Shown here in pieces: positions 33,083-48,000 of a stretch of DNA of 64,000 nucleotides (its first letter is position 1; every line of letters starts with the position of its first letter). Source of the DNA: Eunapius fragilis. Lineage: Eukaryota > Porifera > Demospongiae > Spongillida > Spongillidae. Below the pieces are notes generated by a model. The model searched no databases. It saw only the letters and a program-made list of their open reading frames with translations, and was not told the DNA's origin. The stretch is from the NCBI GenBank assembly GCA_963681505.1, contig OY811975.1, forward strand, positions 8,064,135-8,128,134. The letters run 5' to 3'. The position numbers were made by a program, and so were the translations under genes.

Positions 33083-36000
33083 CTTGGAAGAAGAAAGCAG
33101 GTTAAACCAATCAAGTGTACAATTAACTTACTTTTTATGCTTCTTTGCTACAACCACTGTTACAACAATTGCAATTGCCAACAGTATGGTAAGTATTACT
33201 ATTATCGGAATGAGAATGGCGGAAACAGACTCAGGATTTGCATTTGTATATAACGTAGGAGCTAGATTTGGAGGGGGAGGGATATAAATCGATATTAGCG
33301 CTCACATTATTCGTCTGTGTGATTACTTTGCAGACTTGCGGCATCTTTCGTAGTGGAATTGACGTATACGTTTTGGAACAGATTAATACTTTTTGACTGT
33401 CCGACGATCCAGATTTCAGCAACGATCAAAAATACATATGATACTGTCAGATTGAGGTTGGTAATGACAATCTGCGTAATACTAGCTGGAACGGGTGGAA
33501 TCATTAATCCATCCCGATAGTATAGTCTGTAACCAACAAGGATGCCATCTGAAGGAAGTGAAACTGGTTTCCAAAATATCTGGGCAGTTGAGTCGTTAAT
33601 TGCAACAGCATTAACCCAGGAAATATTTACTATGTAGGAATAAACCAATGTTCATGCATGAATACACTTCAATATTAGTTCTATAGGCAACTTACAAATA
33701 GAGTAAGTACTGGTGTGTATAAACACTGCATCACCACAGCCTTGTAAAGTGCAAGCAGCAACACTGATATTGTATGCTGTTGCTGCCTTTAGTCCCAAAA
33801 TTGTATGCACAATTTCTGAAGTCATGAAATTATAGTGCATGGCAGACTCCATGGATACATTGTATGTCATGTCCACACCTCTAAGCACCATAGGCTGGTT
33901 CCAGATCAGTGTAATGCTGGTAAAAGTATTGCTCAGAAGATGCAGTCCAACAACTTGACCCGGCGTGCCTTTTTGTAGATACCAATGAAAATCATGTGAT
34001 AGTAAATGATCTCAATGTCCCACTTTGATTTGGATGCCCAAAATCTATATTCCACATAGTATAGTATCCAATGTCATTAGATCCACACTTCAACTGTAAA
34101 CACTACATGCAAACCCATGATTTATAAATCTGTTTCCTGGCAAAGAGAATGCTTTACAAAACTAAGAGTATGATTTCCACATTTTCAAATCAGAGACAGA
34201 TATGCATGTTATACTGCATAGCATGCTTTGACTTATCAGTAGTATTTATTTAACAATCAGCATTAGGATACAAGGATATGATTTCATTATGTAGTGCACT
34301 TGAAAAAAGTACACTTAAACACGTATCATAATGGCCATCAACTCACCTGATTCACTAATGTATCCAGTAACTATTATTGACGGCATTCCCTCACCAACTG
34401 ATGTATTGGCAGTCACATAACAGCTATATTGTGTAAATTGATTTGATCCTGTATTAAATCTGACAGCTTGGCTTGTCCCATTTGATACAGTACTTATGAT
34501 GGCGTTTGTCTGACTAGCAGTGTGATTAGCAGACATGTTGCAGTACACTGTGTAGGCATTGATGATACCGTTCTTTGGAATGGGTGGTGCCCATTTTGCA
34601 ATAAGTTCATTTATTGATCCAGGAGGAGGTTGAACTGATATATTCAATGGTGCAGATGGAACTACATCAAATGCAAAGTGGTTTAAACTATTGTTGATGA
34701 TGACATTTTTGCACCATTAAGAAATAAATACATAACAAGATGTAAATGATGTGACCTTAATTTTTTTACAATAGAATTTCAAATAAATCACACTATTCAA
34801 TAGGACATATCTCACACAATTTCTACATGGAATTAATAGTAAAATCTTGTAATTCTATGGAATCTTTATTGTGGTAGAAAAGTTAATAGTGCAACAACAT
34901 AATATTCCTATATTAATAACAAACTTCAAGAAGGCCTTCATCTCAAAGAAAAAAAGGGGTACAGCCACCTAATTTCCTAGTATGCTTCCATGCATGCAAA
35001 TTGCATACCTTTCTCTCTTCTGTAATGGAATCTATAAAACGTTACGTAGTCCCCTTGTTAAAATAGCGTGATTGCACATTGATTTCACTCAACAAGCCAA
35101 CAACAATCACATAGAGAGTAGTATCAATAAAAGTTTCTCAAGAAACAAAAGATAATTACAATCGCATAATATGCAGGCGCCCGCAGACAAATACTGATGT
35201 GTGATCACACATTATTGTCAATGGGCGCAAAGACAACGCAACCCTCCATAACAGAATAAAGATATTATTGCCTAAGCCTGCCTATGATAGTGCATCGATT
35301 GCAAACTTACTGTGCACATAAACTCAATAGAACTCTATTGACCTGACACAGAAAGTCCCACAACTTTGCAGTTATTAAATTATTGGCAAATAATTCCTAG
35401 TTTTAACGATATTAGCAGGGCTAATCGAGTGTTTGGGCTACACATTGACCATTTTGGCTTCTTTATTTGGTCCTAGAACTGTGCCTGAAGTTGGTATTTT
35501 CCATTTTTATAAAGGTACATATGATAGCATGTATCATACCAGTATGAATACCTAGAAGAACCATTAGAAAGATGAGAACAAAAACTATTTACTTCCAAAC
35601 TTTACTACACCTTCTTACATCAGAAAGCAATTAAGTATAATAGGTTATTATTTCATTTTATTACATTAGCAAGTACTTCTTATGAAAATTGAATTTTTTT
35701 TAATGTTAATTTTATTTTTTATAGATGTAGTGTTGTTTTGTCTAGAGTTTAATGTAAGTCTACATTTTAATGTGCTACTATGCATGCTGTATTCTCTTTT
35801 ATTACGTGTCTCTAATTTTATATGATATCATTCTAACACGATTCTAGTACCAAAACCTATACTATTGTGAAATGATTTTCTGAACCATTTTTATTATTTA
35901 CCATTGAATACTTTCACTGCACCTATAAATGGAAAGCTGTTCTAATTAATTTTAGTTATCAGATTGTAATTTGAAAATATTATTACTATTGAAACCACCA

Positions 36001-39000
36001 ACTAACTTGTCTACTAATAATAATATGCACATTAACGCACAACAACAACTAAAAGTCACAAGATGTGGTTGGTGGGACACATCTGGCCAACATTGCCCTG
36101 GCATTCTGCTTCGTGAGGGTGAGGCTGAGGTGACGGTAGATGGTGGATATAACCTCATTTAGAGGTCAACACAGCTGAGTGGCTACTTTTTTGACAGGGT
36201 TGAAAGGACATTGATAGCCTCATTGCCCCATCCCCCAACACCTCCACAACCAAAGGGATGCATGTCCATCCTCTAAGGGCACATGTCTCATCGTTTTTAG
36301 AGTGCTTGCTCTCTTCTCCCAGTTCAGCTGCATGACCACAGGTTTGAACCACTTCTTGTAACAGTTGCAGATTTAGCGGATTGATTACCTTTATGTCAAA
36401 TGCAGCTGGGTGAGAGAGAGACCCGTTTGGCACTAGACTGTCTGCTGATCTTAATTGATATTGGGAAGAATGCGACTTCCTTTCTCAATTTGTGAGGAAA
36501 GGCATGCCTTGTGGCAGAAGTCAGCAATGCAGTCTCTTAGCTGGTTGTGTCTGGTTATCACATCACCCCCAGAATGACAAGTAAACATGTGATGTCCCCA
36601 TTTATCCATATTGTGATGCATGTAGTGCCATCAGGTGTCAATGGAAGCCCAAGCCACCATTTAAAAATGACCTATGCTTCATCAGGCATCAACGCATGAC
36701 CTAACTTTGGTGAAGGCTGCACTTTAAGCCATGCATGGGCTTGAGGCACAGAAATAGCCTGCAATCTGGCCTTTGTCACAGTGGTGGCATCTGAAAAGAG
36801 GGAATTGAAGTCAGCTTCTTCAATTTGAGAGGATTGTGGATGCTGGCGAGGTGGAGCATCTAGTACACTTTCAACTGAGATGGTGTATGGCTTACTGACC
36901 TTGGCATTGTAAGCATTCACTGCAGTAAGAAGGTGTTCCTTTGAAGTCACTGAACAAATGTCTGAAGGAACAGACATGGTTAGAGATGAAATGTTCCTTC
37001 AGACATTTGTTGCAGCAGGAGCGTGGTGATGAAGTGAACGCAGACCAAGGCCGCCATGGCTCAGGTTAAGTGTGGCCTGCTTGGCTGCTGGAAGTGTTTG
37101 CTCAATTGCTGCAGATACTTTGAAGCAGTGAAGAACATCATTGACAAATTGACTAAACACTGACTCTGACATTGGTGAAGGAGGTGTTGACATGCTAGGT
37201 GGGCCAGCTTACAGAAACTAGCACATGACCTCAGGATGGTGACAGAAACTTGTGGGTTGCACAGCTGGGGTAGAAGTGACAATAGATCAAATGCATCTTT
37301 TCTTTTGGACTCGATGTATGAGCCAATACTCAGCACTCCCAATGGGGGCACCTAACAATTCAATGTGAGGACAGGCTTAGCATGGAATTTCAGCAGGTAA
37401 CATGGAGAGTTCTTGGGCATTGAATAATTGACAGTAAGATTAATTGATGTGGAGACCAGATATGCCACAGTTGGCTTCCAAAATGTCTAAAGCTCTGGAT
37501 AGTGCATCTCTTGGTCCTGCCTGAACCCCAACATCCACTGTATCAAACTTTATAACAATGCCTTTACCTAACTATATCAATTGGTAAATAATTCAAATTA
37601 TTGTGAAGTGTAGTAATTTATCATCTGGTATTATTTGTCTAACTACTTCGTTTTATTGATTTAGTCAATATCCATTATTACTTTTGTTGTACTAAAAGAA
37701 TGTACAACTGACGTCATTACATTACTTGAAACGAAATATTAAACATGGAAGCAGAAATAGGCATGCATAATAGATTGAATAAAGAGATAACCAATTTCCA
37801 CTTTATCCACAGATCAATCAGCTCCACTTCAGTGCAGTAGAATTTTAATTTATATTGCTTATTGATGCTGACATATGGATGGATAGAAATTGCAGTGTTT
37901 AGACAATAGACAATTTTTCATTGTTGCATTCGAACAGAATTATATGTTTTTGTGTCACACAGAGTTATTATTGTATCAATCTATTATACATGTGTCAGCC
38001 AATCTATTATGTGCTTTGGCAACTTCAATTGTGTTGATTTTAACAATGTATGCTGATTTCTAGATAAATGATATGCATACATGTGGCTGTGTTTCTTATA
38101 CAGGCACATGAATGAGTATTAATTAAAGGTTTAGGAGCTGTTGGTAATGCCGATATATATATAGGTCATTTGAATATGTTCCTTCCACAGTGAGAGATCG
38201 TTTTATATCATTCAAATTAGTAACTGCACATTTATATATAATTGTGGTCCATGTGTATTCTTATACCTTCTATAGATACTACAGCAGGCTAATTCATTAT
38301 GGTCATTTGTATGAGTAAATAAGAATCACAATAAGTAAAATTCTCACCGGATTGTCTAGTACGGACCATTAGTATTGGTGATGCCAGCCCTTCTCCTGCA
38401 GACGTGTTAGCTGTTACAAAACATTCATATTGCGTGTATGGATTGAGTCCAGTATTGAAGATAGCAAACTGAGAGGTTCCATTTACTATAGACCTGATTG
38501 ATGCCATATTTGGTCCAATCACCTGTTCAGGGAATGGTTGTGTTGCAGATGTATTGCAGTACACAGTGTATGCAGTTATAATTCCATTGGTCTGGGTGGG
38601 TGGAGTCCAAGCAATGGCAATCTCATTGGATGAAGTGCTAACTGGAGCCATTGAAATGCTCGATGGTGCAGAAGGAACTGTCCATGGAAGTAAGGAATAC
38701 AATGGATGGGCATGTGACATTAATCCTACTAAGCAATTTAGATATAAACCACAAATCTACCTCGAGATTGTACAGATAATGCAAGATGGCTACAAAAACA
38801 AAACGCACACACACAAATATCTCTAGATAGTAATTTCAAAAATGCATTGTTATACCTATATGTAAATTAAATGCATTCCTACCTAAGGCTGGAGAAATAG
38901 TTGGAACTCATTTTAAATTCTTGCTCACCTGATTCTGCAGTTCTTCCAGTGACTACCCTTGAAGGTGTTCCCTCACCAACTGATGTATTGGCTGTCACAT

Positions 39001-42000
39001 AACAGCTATACAGCGCTAAAGGATTCGATCTGGTACTGAAAAAAGCTCCCTGGGTAGTACCATTCACTGTTGTTTTGATATACATAAAACTAGTTTGGTT
39101 AACTGAAATATTGCAATAGACCATGTAAGCAGTGATAATTCCATTTGTAGGATTGGGTGATTCCCATTTTGCCATTAGTTGATTTGTAGAACCAGGTACA
39201 TGTGTTACAGATACATTCAATGGTGATGATGGAACTGAAACAGAATTTCACAAACATACCATTCAAATGATTGAAATTTGTTTATTTATTGTGAATTATG
39301 AACAATGTGCAATGATATAGCTTCACTGCAATGCATTAAAATTATTCAATTAGCCAAATCATGTAGATTTATGCTGCAATTCAGATGGATAGCTTTTACC
39401 GTATATAGTTGATAGACACTTTAATCTTTGCAGTTAATAAAAGTTATATATTCCATTGTGTGTCACTCTAAGAAATTATTGTATGCAAATCTATTATGTG
39501 TGTCAGCTAACTAAGTTGCATGGATTAATAATAGCAGTGCTTCTGAAAAAGACACTTGTGAGCATTTTACGAGGTTTAGTTGAAGGTGATTGTAGGTGAT
39601 TTATGTATGATACATTCCTGACAGATTATTTGTACATTATTCTTGGAGGATATAATTCTGGCCCAATGTATATTGTTCAACACGAATTATAATTTCTATA
39701 GATAGTGCTTCATGCAAATTCATTATGGTCATTAGCCAGAATGTATCATATTAATGGACTAATTTATGTATGTAAAATTCTCACCAGATTGACCAGTCCT
39801 GACTATTAGTATTGGTGATGCCAATCCTTCTCCTACAGACGTGTTCGCTGTTACAAAACATTCATATTGTGTGTATGGATTGAGTCCAGTATTGAAGATG
39901 GCTAGCTGAGAGGTCCCATTCACTATTGACCTGATTGATGCCATATTTGGTCCAATCACCTGTTCGGGGAATGCTTGTGTAGCAGATGTATTACAGTACA
40001 CAGTGTATGCAATGATGATCCCATTGGTCTGGGTTGGAGGATTCCAAGCAATGGCAATCTCATAGGGAGAAGTTGTAACTGAAGCCATTGAAATGCTTGA
40101 TGGTGCAGAAGGAACTGTCCAGGTAAACAAGGTATATCATGGATGGGCATGTGAAATTTATCATACTATCTACTTCAAGGTAGTACAGATATTGCAGAAT
40201 GAAACATATCCGCAAACATATCTTATTAGTATTTTATAAAGTAATATGTTACAATGAGTAATCAATCATTAACCTATATAAAAATGAATTGCATTCCTAC
40301 TAAAGGCTTATTCAGTTGTAGAGGAGTAACTGAACTCAATATACTTCTTTGCTCACCTGATTCTCCAGTTCTTCCTACGACTACACTTGAAGGTGTTCCC
40401 TCACCAACTGAGGTATTGGCTGTCACATAACAGCTATACAGTGCTAAAGGATCCGATCTGATACTGAAAGTTACAGCATGGGTAGTACCATTTACTGATG
40501 TTTTGATATACATTGCATTAGTTTGGTTTACTGAAACATTGCAGTAGACCATGTAAGCGGTGATAATTCCATTTGTAGGGTTGGGTGGTTCCCATTTTGC
40601 CATTAGTTGATTTGTAGAACCAGGTACAGGTGTTACAGATACATTCAATGGTGATGATGGAACTGAAACAGAATTTCACAAATATACCATTCATATGATT
40701 GAAAGTTGTTTATTGTGAATTATGAACAGAATGCAATGAAATGGCTTCACTGCAATGCAGTAAAATTATTAATTTAGCCAAATCATGTAGATTTATGCAG
40801 AAATTCATATCCATTACAGTGTTTTGTTGATTGACACTTTAATCTTTGCAGTTAATTATTATATATTGCATGGTGTGTTCACTCTAAGTCACAAAACTAT
40901 TGTATACCAATCTATTACGTGTGTCAACTACCTCAATTGTGTGGATTAAGGATAGCAGTCTTTACTTGTGAGCATTTTATATAAAAGTTTACGAGGTGTA
41001 GTAGAAGGCAACTGTAGGTGATTTATGCATGATACATTCCACACAGACAGATAATTTGTATCAAACAATTTTGCATCAGTACATTAAATAAGAAATTATT
41101 TTATGCAAATCTATTACGTGTGTCAGCTAACTAAGTTGCATGGATTAATAATAGCAGTGCTTCCGAAGTAGACACTTGTGAGCATTTTAAGAGATGATAC
41201 ATTCCTGACAGTTTATTTGCACATTATATTTGGAGGATATAATTCTGGCCCAATGTGTATTGTTCCACACGAATTATAATTTCTATAGATGCAAATTCAT
41301 TATGGTCTTTAGCCAGAAAAAATTTATAATGTATCATAATAATGGGCTAATTTATCTATGTAAAAATCTCACCGGATTGACCAGTCCTGACTATTAGAAT
41401 TGGTGATGCCACTCCTTCTCCTGCAGACGTGTTAGCTGTTACAAAACATTCATATTGTGTGTATGGATTGAGTCCAGTATTGAAGATAGCTAACTGAGAG
41501 GTCCCATTCACTATTGACCTGATTGATGCCATATTTGGTCCAATCACCTGTTCGGGGAATGCTTGTGTAGCAGATGTATTACAGTACACAGTGTATGCAA
41601 TGATGATCCCATTGGTCTGGGTTGGAGGATTCCAAGCAATGGCAATCTCATAGGGAGAAGTTGTAACTGAAGCCATTGAAATGCTTGATGGTGCAGAAGG
41701 AACTGTCCAGGTAAACAAGGTATATCATGGATGGGCATGTGTAATTTATCATACTATCTACTTCAAGGTAGTACAGATATTGCAGAATGAAACATATCCG
41801 CAAATATATCTTATTAGTAATTTATAAAGTAATATGTTACAATGAGTAATCAATCATTAACCTATATAAAAATGAATTGCATTCCTACTAAAGGCTTATT
41901 CAGTTGTAGAGGAGTAACTGAACTCAATATACTTCTTTGCTCACCTGATTCTCCAGTTCTTCCTACGACTACACTTGAAGGTGTTCCCTCACCAATTGAG

Positions 42001-45000
42001 GTATTGGCTGTCACATAACAGCTATACAGTGCTAAAGGATCCGATCTGATACTGAAAGTTACAGCATGGGTAGTACCATTTACTGATGTTTTGATATACA
42101 TTGCATTAGTTTGGTTTACTGAAACATTGCAGTAGACCATGTAAGCGGTGATAATTCCATTTGTAGGGTTGGGTGGTTCCCATTTTGCCATTAGTTGATT
42201 TGTAGAACCAGGTACAGGTGTTACAGATACATTCAATGGTGATGATGGAACTGAAACAGAATTTCACAAATATACCATTCATATGATTGAAAGTTGTTTA
42301 TTGTGAATTATGAACAGAATGCAATGAAATGGCTTCACTGCAATGCAGTAAAATTATTAATTTAGCCAAATCATGTAGATTTATGCAGAAATTCATATCC
42401 ATTACAGTGTTTTGTTGATTGACACTTTAATCTTTGCAGTTAATTATTATATATTGCATGGTGTGTTCACTCTAAGTCACAAAACTATTGTATACCAATC
42501 TATTACGTGTGTCAACTACCTCAATTGTGTGGATTAAGGATAACAGTGTTTACTTGTTAGCATTTTATATAAAAGTTTACGAGGTGTAGTAGAAGGCAAT
42601 TGTAGGTGATATATGCATGATATATTCCACACAGACAGATAATTTGTATCAAACAATTTTGCATCAGTACATTAAATAAGAAATTATTGTATGCAAATCT
42701 ATTACGTGTGTCAGCTAACTAAGTTGCATGGATTAATAATAGCAGTGCTTCCGAAGTAGACACTTGTGAGCATTTTAAGAGGTGTAGTTGAAGGTGATTG
42801 TAGGTGATTTATGTATGATACATTCCTGACAGTTTGTTTGCACGTTATATTTGGAGGATATAATTCTGGCCCAATGTATATTGTTCCGCATGAATAATAA
42901 TTCCTATACATGTAGATAGTACTTCATGCTATTTCATTATGGTCATAGCAAGAATATGTATCATATTAATGGACTAATTTATAAATGCAAATTTCTCACC
43001 GGATTGACCAGTCCTGACTATTAGTATTGGTGATGCCACTCCTTCTCCTGCAGACGTGTTCGCTGTTACAAAACATTCATATTGTGTGTATGGGTTGAGT
43101 CCAGTATTGAAGATGGCTAACTGAGAAGTCCCATTCACAATAGACCTGATTGATGCCATATTTGGTCCCATCACCTGTTTGGGGAATGCTTGTATAGCAG
43201 ATGTATTACAGTACACAGTGTATGCAATGATGATCCCATTGGTAGGGGTGGGTGGATTCCAAGCAATGGCAATCTCATAGGGAGAAGTAGTAACTGAAGC
43301 CACTGAAATGCTTGATGGTGCAGAAGGAACTGTCAAAAGAAATATTATATATATATATATGGTTACGTGACATTGATCTTACTTAGCAATGAATATATAT
43401 ATTTATATACATATACATACCTTGTATCTTCTTTAAGGCAGTGCAGATATTGCAGAATGAAGCATATCCATATATATTTATAATTATATGTATATAAATT
43501 TCTGTAGTAATGTTACAATGAGTAAGCAATTATTAACCTATATGAAGATGAATTGCATCCTACAAAAGGGTGATTCAGTTGTAGAGGGAGTAGCTTGAAC
43601 TCAATCTAATTCATTGCTCACCTGATTCTCCAGTTCTTCCGGTGACTACACTTGAAGGTGTTCCCTCACCAATTGAGGTATTGGCTGTCACATAACAGCT
43701 ATATTGTGCTAAAGGATCCGATCTGATACTGAAAGTTACAGCCTGGGTAGTACCATTAACTGATGTTTTGATATTCATAGAACTAGTTTGGTTTACTGAA
43801 ACATTGCAGTAGACCATGTAAGCAGTGATAATTCCATTTGTAGGAATGGGTGACTCCCATTTTGCCATTAGTTGATTTGTAGAACCAGGTACAGGTGTTA
43901 CAGATAAATTCAATGGTGATGATGGAACTGAAACAGAATATACCATTCAATTATTGAAAGTTGTTTTGATAGTGAATTATGATCGGTGCGCAATGAATAG
44001 CTTCCATAAAGTGCTGTAAAATTATTCATGTTGCCAAATCATGTAGATTTTTGCAGAAATACAGATGAATAGCCATTACAGTGTTTAATTGATAGACACT
44101 TTAATCTTTACAGTTCATCAAAATTATTTATTGTTGTGTTCACTCTAAGTCATAAAAGTATTGTATGCCAATCTATTACGTGTTTCAGCTGCTTTAATTG
44201 CGTGGATTAATAGATGATTAAGGATAGCAGTGTTTCTAAGATAGACACTTGTGAGCAAATTTAATATAAAAGGGTAATTTATGTATGATACATTCCAGAC
44301 CAACAGATGATTTGTATCAATCAATTCATCATCAGCACATTAAATACACTTGTATACAAACCATATTTGGAAGACATAATTCTGGCCCAAAGCATACTGT
44401 TTCACATGGTGAATAATTTCTACAGATAGTACTGCATGCTAATTCATTATTGTCTTATGAATAAGAAAATGCATCATATTAATGGGAAAAATTTCTCACC
44501 AGATTGACCAGTCCTGACTATTAGTATTGGTGATGCCAATCCTTCTCCTGCAGACGTGTTAGCTGTTACAAAACATTCATATTGTGTGTATGGATTGAGT
44601 CCAGTATTGAAGATAGCTAACTGAGAGGTCCCATTCACTATTGACCGGATTGATGCCATATTTGGTCCAATCACCTGTTCAGGGAATGCTTGTGTAGCAG
44701 ATGTATTACAGTACACAGTGTATGCAATAATGATCCCATTGGTCTGGGTGGGTGGATTCCAAGCAATGGCAATCTCGTAGGGAGAAGTTGTAACTGAAGC
44801 CATTGAAATGCTTGATGGTGCAAAAGGAACTGTACAGGGAAAAAAGGTATATCATGGATGGGTATGTGACATTGATCTTACTTAGCAATGAAGATATATA
44901 AGCCCTTTATCAGATAGCAATGTCTATAACAGTACATTAAAATGAGTAAGCCATTATTAACCTATACGAAAATTAATTGCATTCCTACTAAAGGCTGATT

Positions 45001-48000
45001 CAGTTGTAGAGAAATAGCTTGAACTCAAACTAATTCTTGCTCACCTGATTCTCCAGTTCTTCCTGTGACTACACTTGAAGGTGTTCCCTCACCAACTGAT
45101 GTATTGGCTGTCACATAACAGCTATACAGTGCTAGAGGATCCGATCTGATACTGAAAGTAACAGCTGAGGTAGTACCATTAACTGTTGTTTTGATATACA
45201 TTGCACTTGTTTGGTTTACTGAAAAATTGCAGTAGACCATGTAAGCAGTGATAACTCCATTTGTAGGATTGGGGGATTCCCATGTTGCCATTAGTTGATT
45301 TGTAGAACCAGGTACAGGTGTTACTGATACATTCAATGGTGATGATGGAACTGAAATAGAATTTCACAGATCTCTTGTGAATACACCATTCAATGATTCA
45401 GAGTTGTTTATTTATAGTGAATTATGAACAGTGCGCAATGAAATGGCTGCAAGGCATTTAAATGATTTATTATGCCAATTTGTGTGGGTTATGCTGAATT
45501 TCAGATAGCGATCACAGCTTTTAGTTGATGGACACTTTAATCTTTGCAGTTAATCAGATTGGTGTCTTCACTGTTCATTAAATTATTCTATATGAATCTA
45601 TTACATGTGTCGCTTACTTATATTGCTGGGTTTATAGATGAATCAGGATAGCAGTGTGTCTGACATAGACACTTATGTGTATTTTATATACAAGTTCGGG
45701 AGGTTACGTGATTTATGTATGATGCATTCCACACTGATAGATTATTTGTCTCAGTCAATTAAGCATCAGCACATTAAATACACACTTCTATGCGCTGTAT
45801 ATCTGGAGGACATAATACTAGGCCAATGTACACTGTTTCACATGACTTATGATTTTACAGCATGATAATTCATTATGGTCATTAGCTGTGAATGAATACT
45901 AATTAATGGACTAAATTATTTGTAAAAATCTCACCGGATTGACCTGTCCTGACTATTAATATTGGTGATGCCAATCCTTCTCCTGCAGACGTATTAGCTG
46001 TTACAAAACATTCATATTGTGTGTATGGGTTGAGTCCAGTATTGAAGATAGCTAACTGAGAGGTCCCATTCACTATAGATCTGACAGTTGCCCCATTTGG
46101 TCCAATCACCTGTTCAGGGAGTGCTTGTGTGGCAGATGTATTACAGTACACGGTGTATGCAATAATAATCCCATTGGTCTGTGTGGGTGGTGTCCAAGCA
46201 AGGGCGATTTGATTTGCAGAAGTTGAAACAGGAGCCATTGAAATACCTGATGGTGCAGAAGGAACTGTCCAGAAAAATAAGGTATACTATGTAAAGGCAT
46301 TTGACATTGCCCTATCTTAGCAAATGAAGATATAAACCATATATATCCTTCAAGATTGTACAGATATTTGAGGATATAGCTATGAAAGACAAATCATAGT
46401 AATCTTAACACCATCAGTTAGGAATTACTAACCTATAGAACAATTAATTTAATTCCCTCACAGGGTGGATTGAATTTCAGAGGACTCATTTTAGTGAATG
46501 TAATTAATTCTCACCTGATTCTCCTGTACTTCCAGTGACAATGCTTGAAGGTGTTCCCTCACCAACTGATGTATTGGCTGTCACATAACAGCTATATAGC
46601 GCTAAAGGATTTGATCTGATACTGAAAGTAACAGCCTGGGTAGTACCATTAATTGTTGTTTTGATATTCATAGAACTAGTTTGGTTAACTGAAACATTGC
46701 AGTAGACCATGTAAGCAATGATAATTCCATTTGTTGGATTGGGTAATTCCCATTTTGCCATTAGTTGATTTGTAGAACCAGGTACAGGTGTTACAGATAA
46801 ATTCAATGGTGATGATGGAACTGAAATAGAATTTAACAGATCCTCAAGTAAATATACCATTCAATGATTGAGATTTGTTTGTTTACAGTGAATTATGAAC
46901 AGTGTACAATGAAATATCTTCACTGCAAGGCATTTAAATTATTTATTATGCCAATTTGTGTGGGTTATGCTGAATTTCAGATGGATAGCAATCACAGTGT
47001 TTAGTTGATGGACACTTTAATCTTTGCAGTTAATCAAAATTATTGATTGGTGTCTTCACTGTTCAATAAATTATTTTATATGAATCTATTACATGCGTCA
47101 TTTACTTAAATTGCTGGATTTATAGATGAATCAGGATAGCAGTGTGTCTGACATAGACACTGTTTTTATATACAAATTTGGGAGGTGTAGAGGTGATTTA
47201 TGTTTGATGCATTCCACACTGATAGATTATTTGTCTCAGTCAATTAACCATCAGCACATTTAATACACACTTATATGCGCAGTATTCATAATACTAGCCC
47301 AATTTGCACTGTTTCACAAGACTTATGATTTCTATTAAAACAGACATTTACAAAACTCATGACTGAATGATTGAATGTATATTTATAGTGAATTATGGAT
47401 ATGCGTAATACAATATCTCCACTACATTGCAGTAAAAGTTTTACATAATGTTCGGAAATGCAGATGGATAATAAAAGCAGTGATTAGGTGGAAGACACTT
47501 TTACTCTATGTCATCATTGTACGAATGTATTACGTTTGTCAGTGCATGATAATTTAATTGGTTAGCCTGTCATGCTTCAAAATGTTAACATGTCAAAATT
47601 AGAGTATACATTTTGAAACTGCATTCTTTTTTGTTTAGTCAAAGAGCCTAGTTTTATATCAAAGAAGTCATAAAAGAAGAACGCGCAAAATCTGGTCAGG
47701 TTTTGCGCGTTATCTTGTGACTTCAGCACGCAACCTAAAATAACTAACCACTAGGGTACCAAAAAGTATCGTTGATAGTTGGGAAAATATTTCTTGTGTT
47801 AATACTGACATTTCACTGTGATTGGTGATGTGGAAGAACTGACAGCATTTGAGGTGTCACACATAATGGTGTCCTGATGAAGAAACACTAACTGAAAAAT
47901 TTTTACACTCCAGTTCACTAGTGGCGAAGGATATAACTATAAAGTGGTCTGGTATACACCAGAGGAGAGAGAGACAGCCAGTATCACAGGAGATCTGTCC

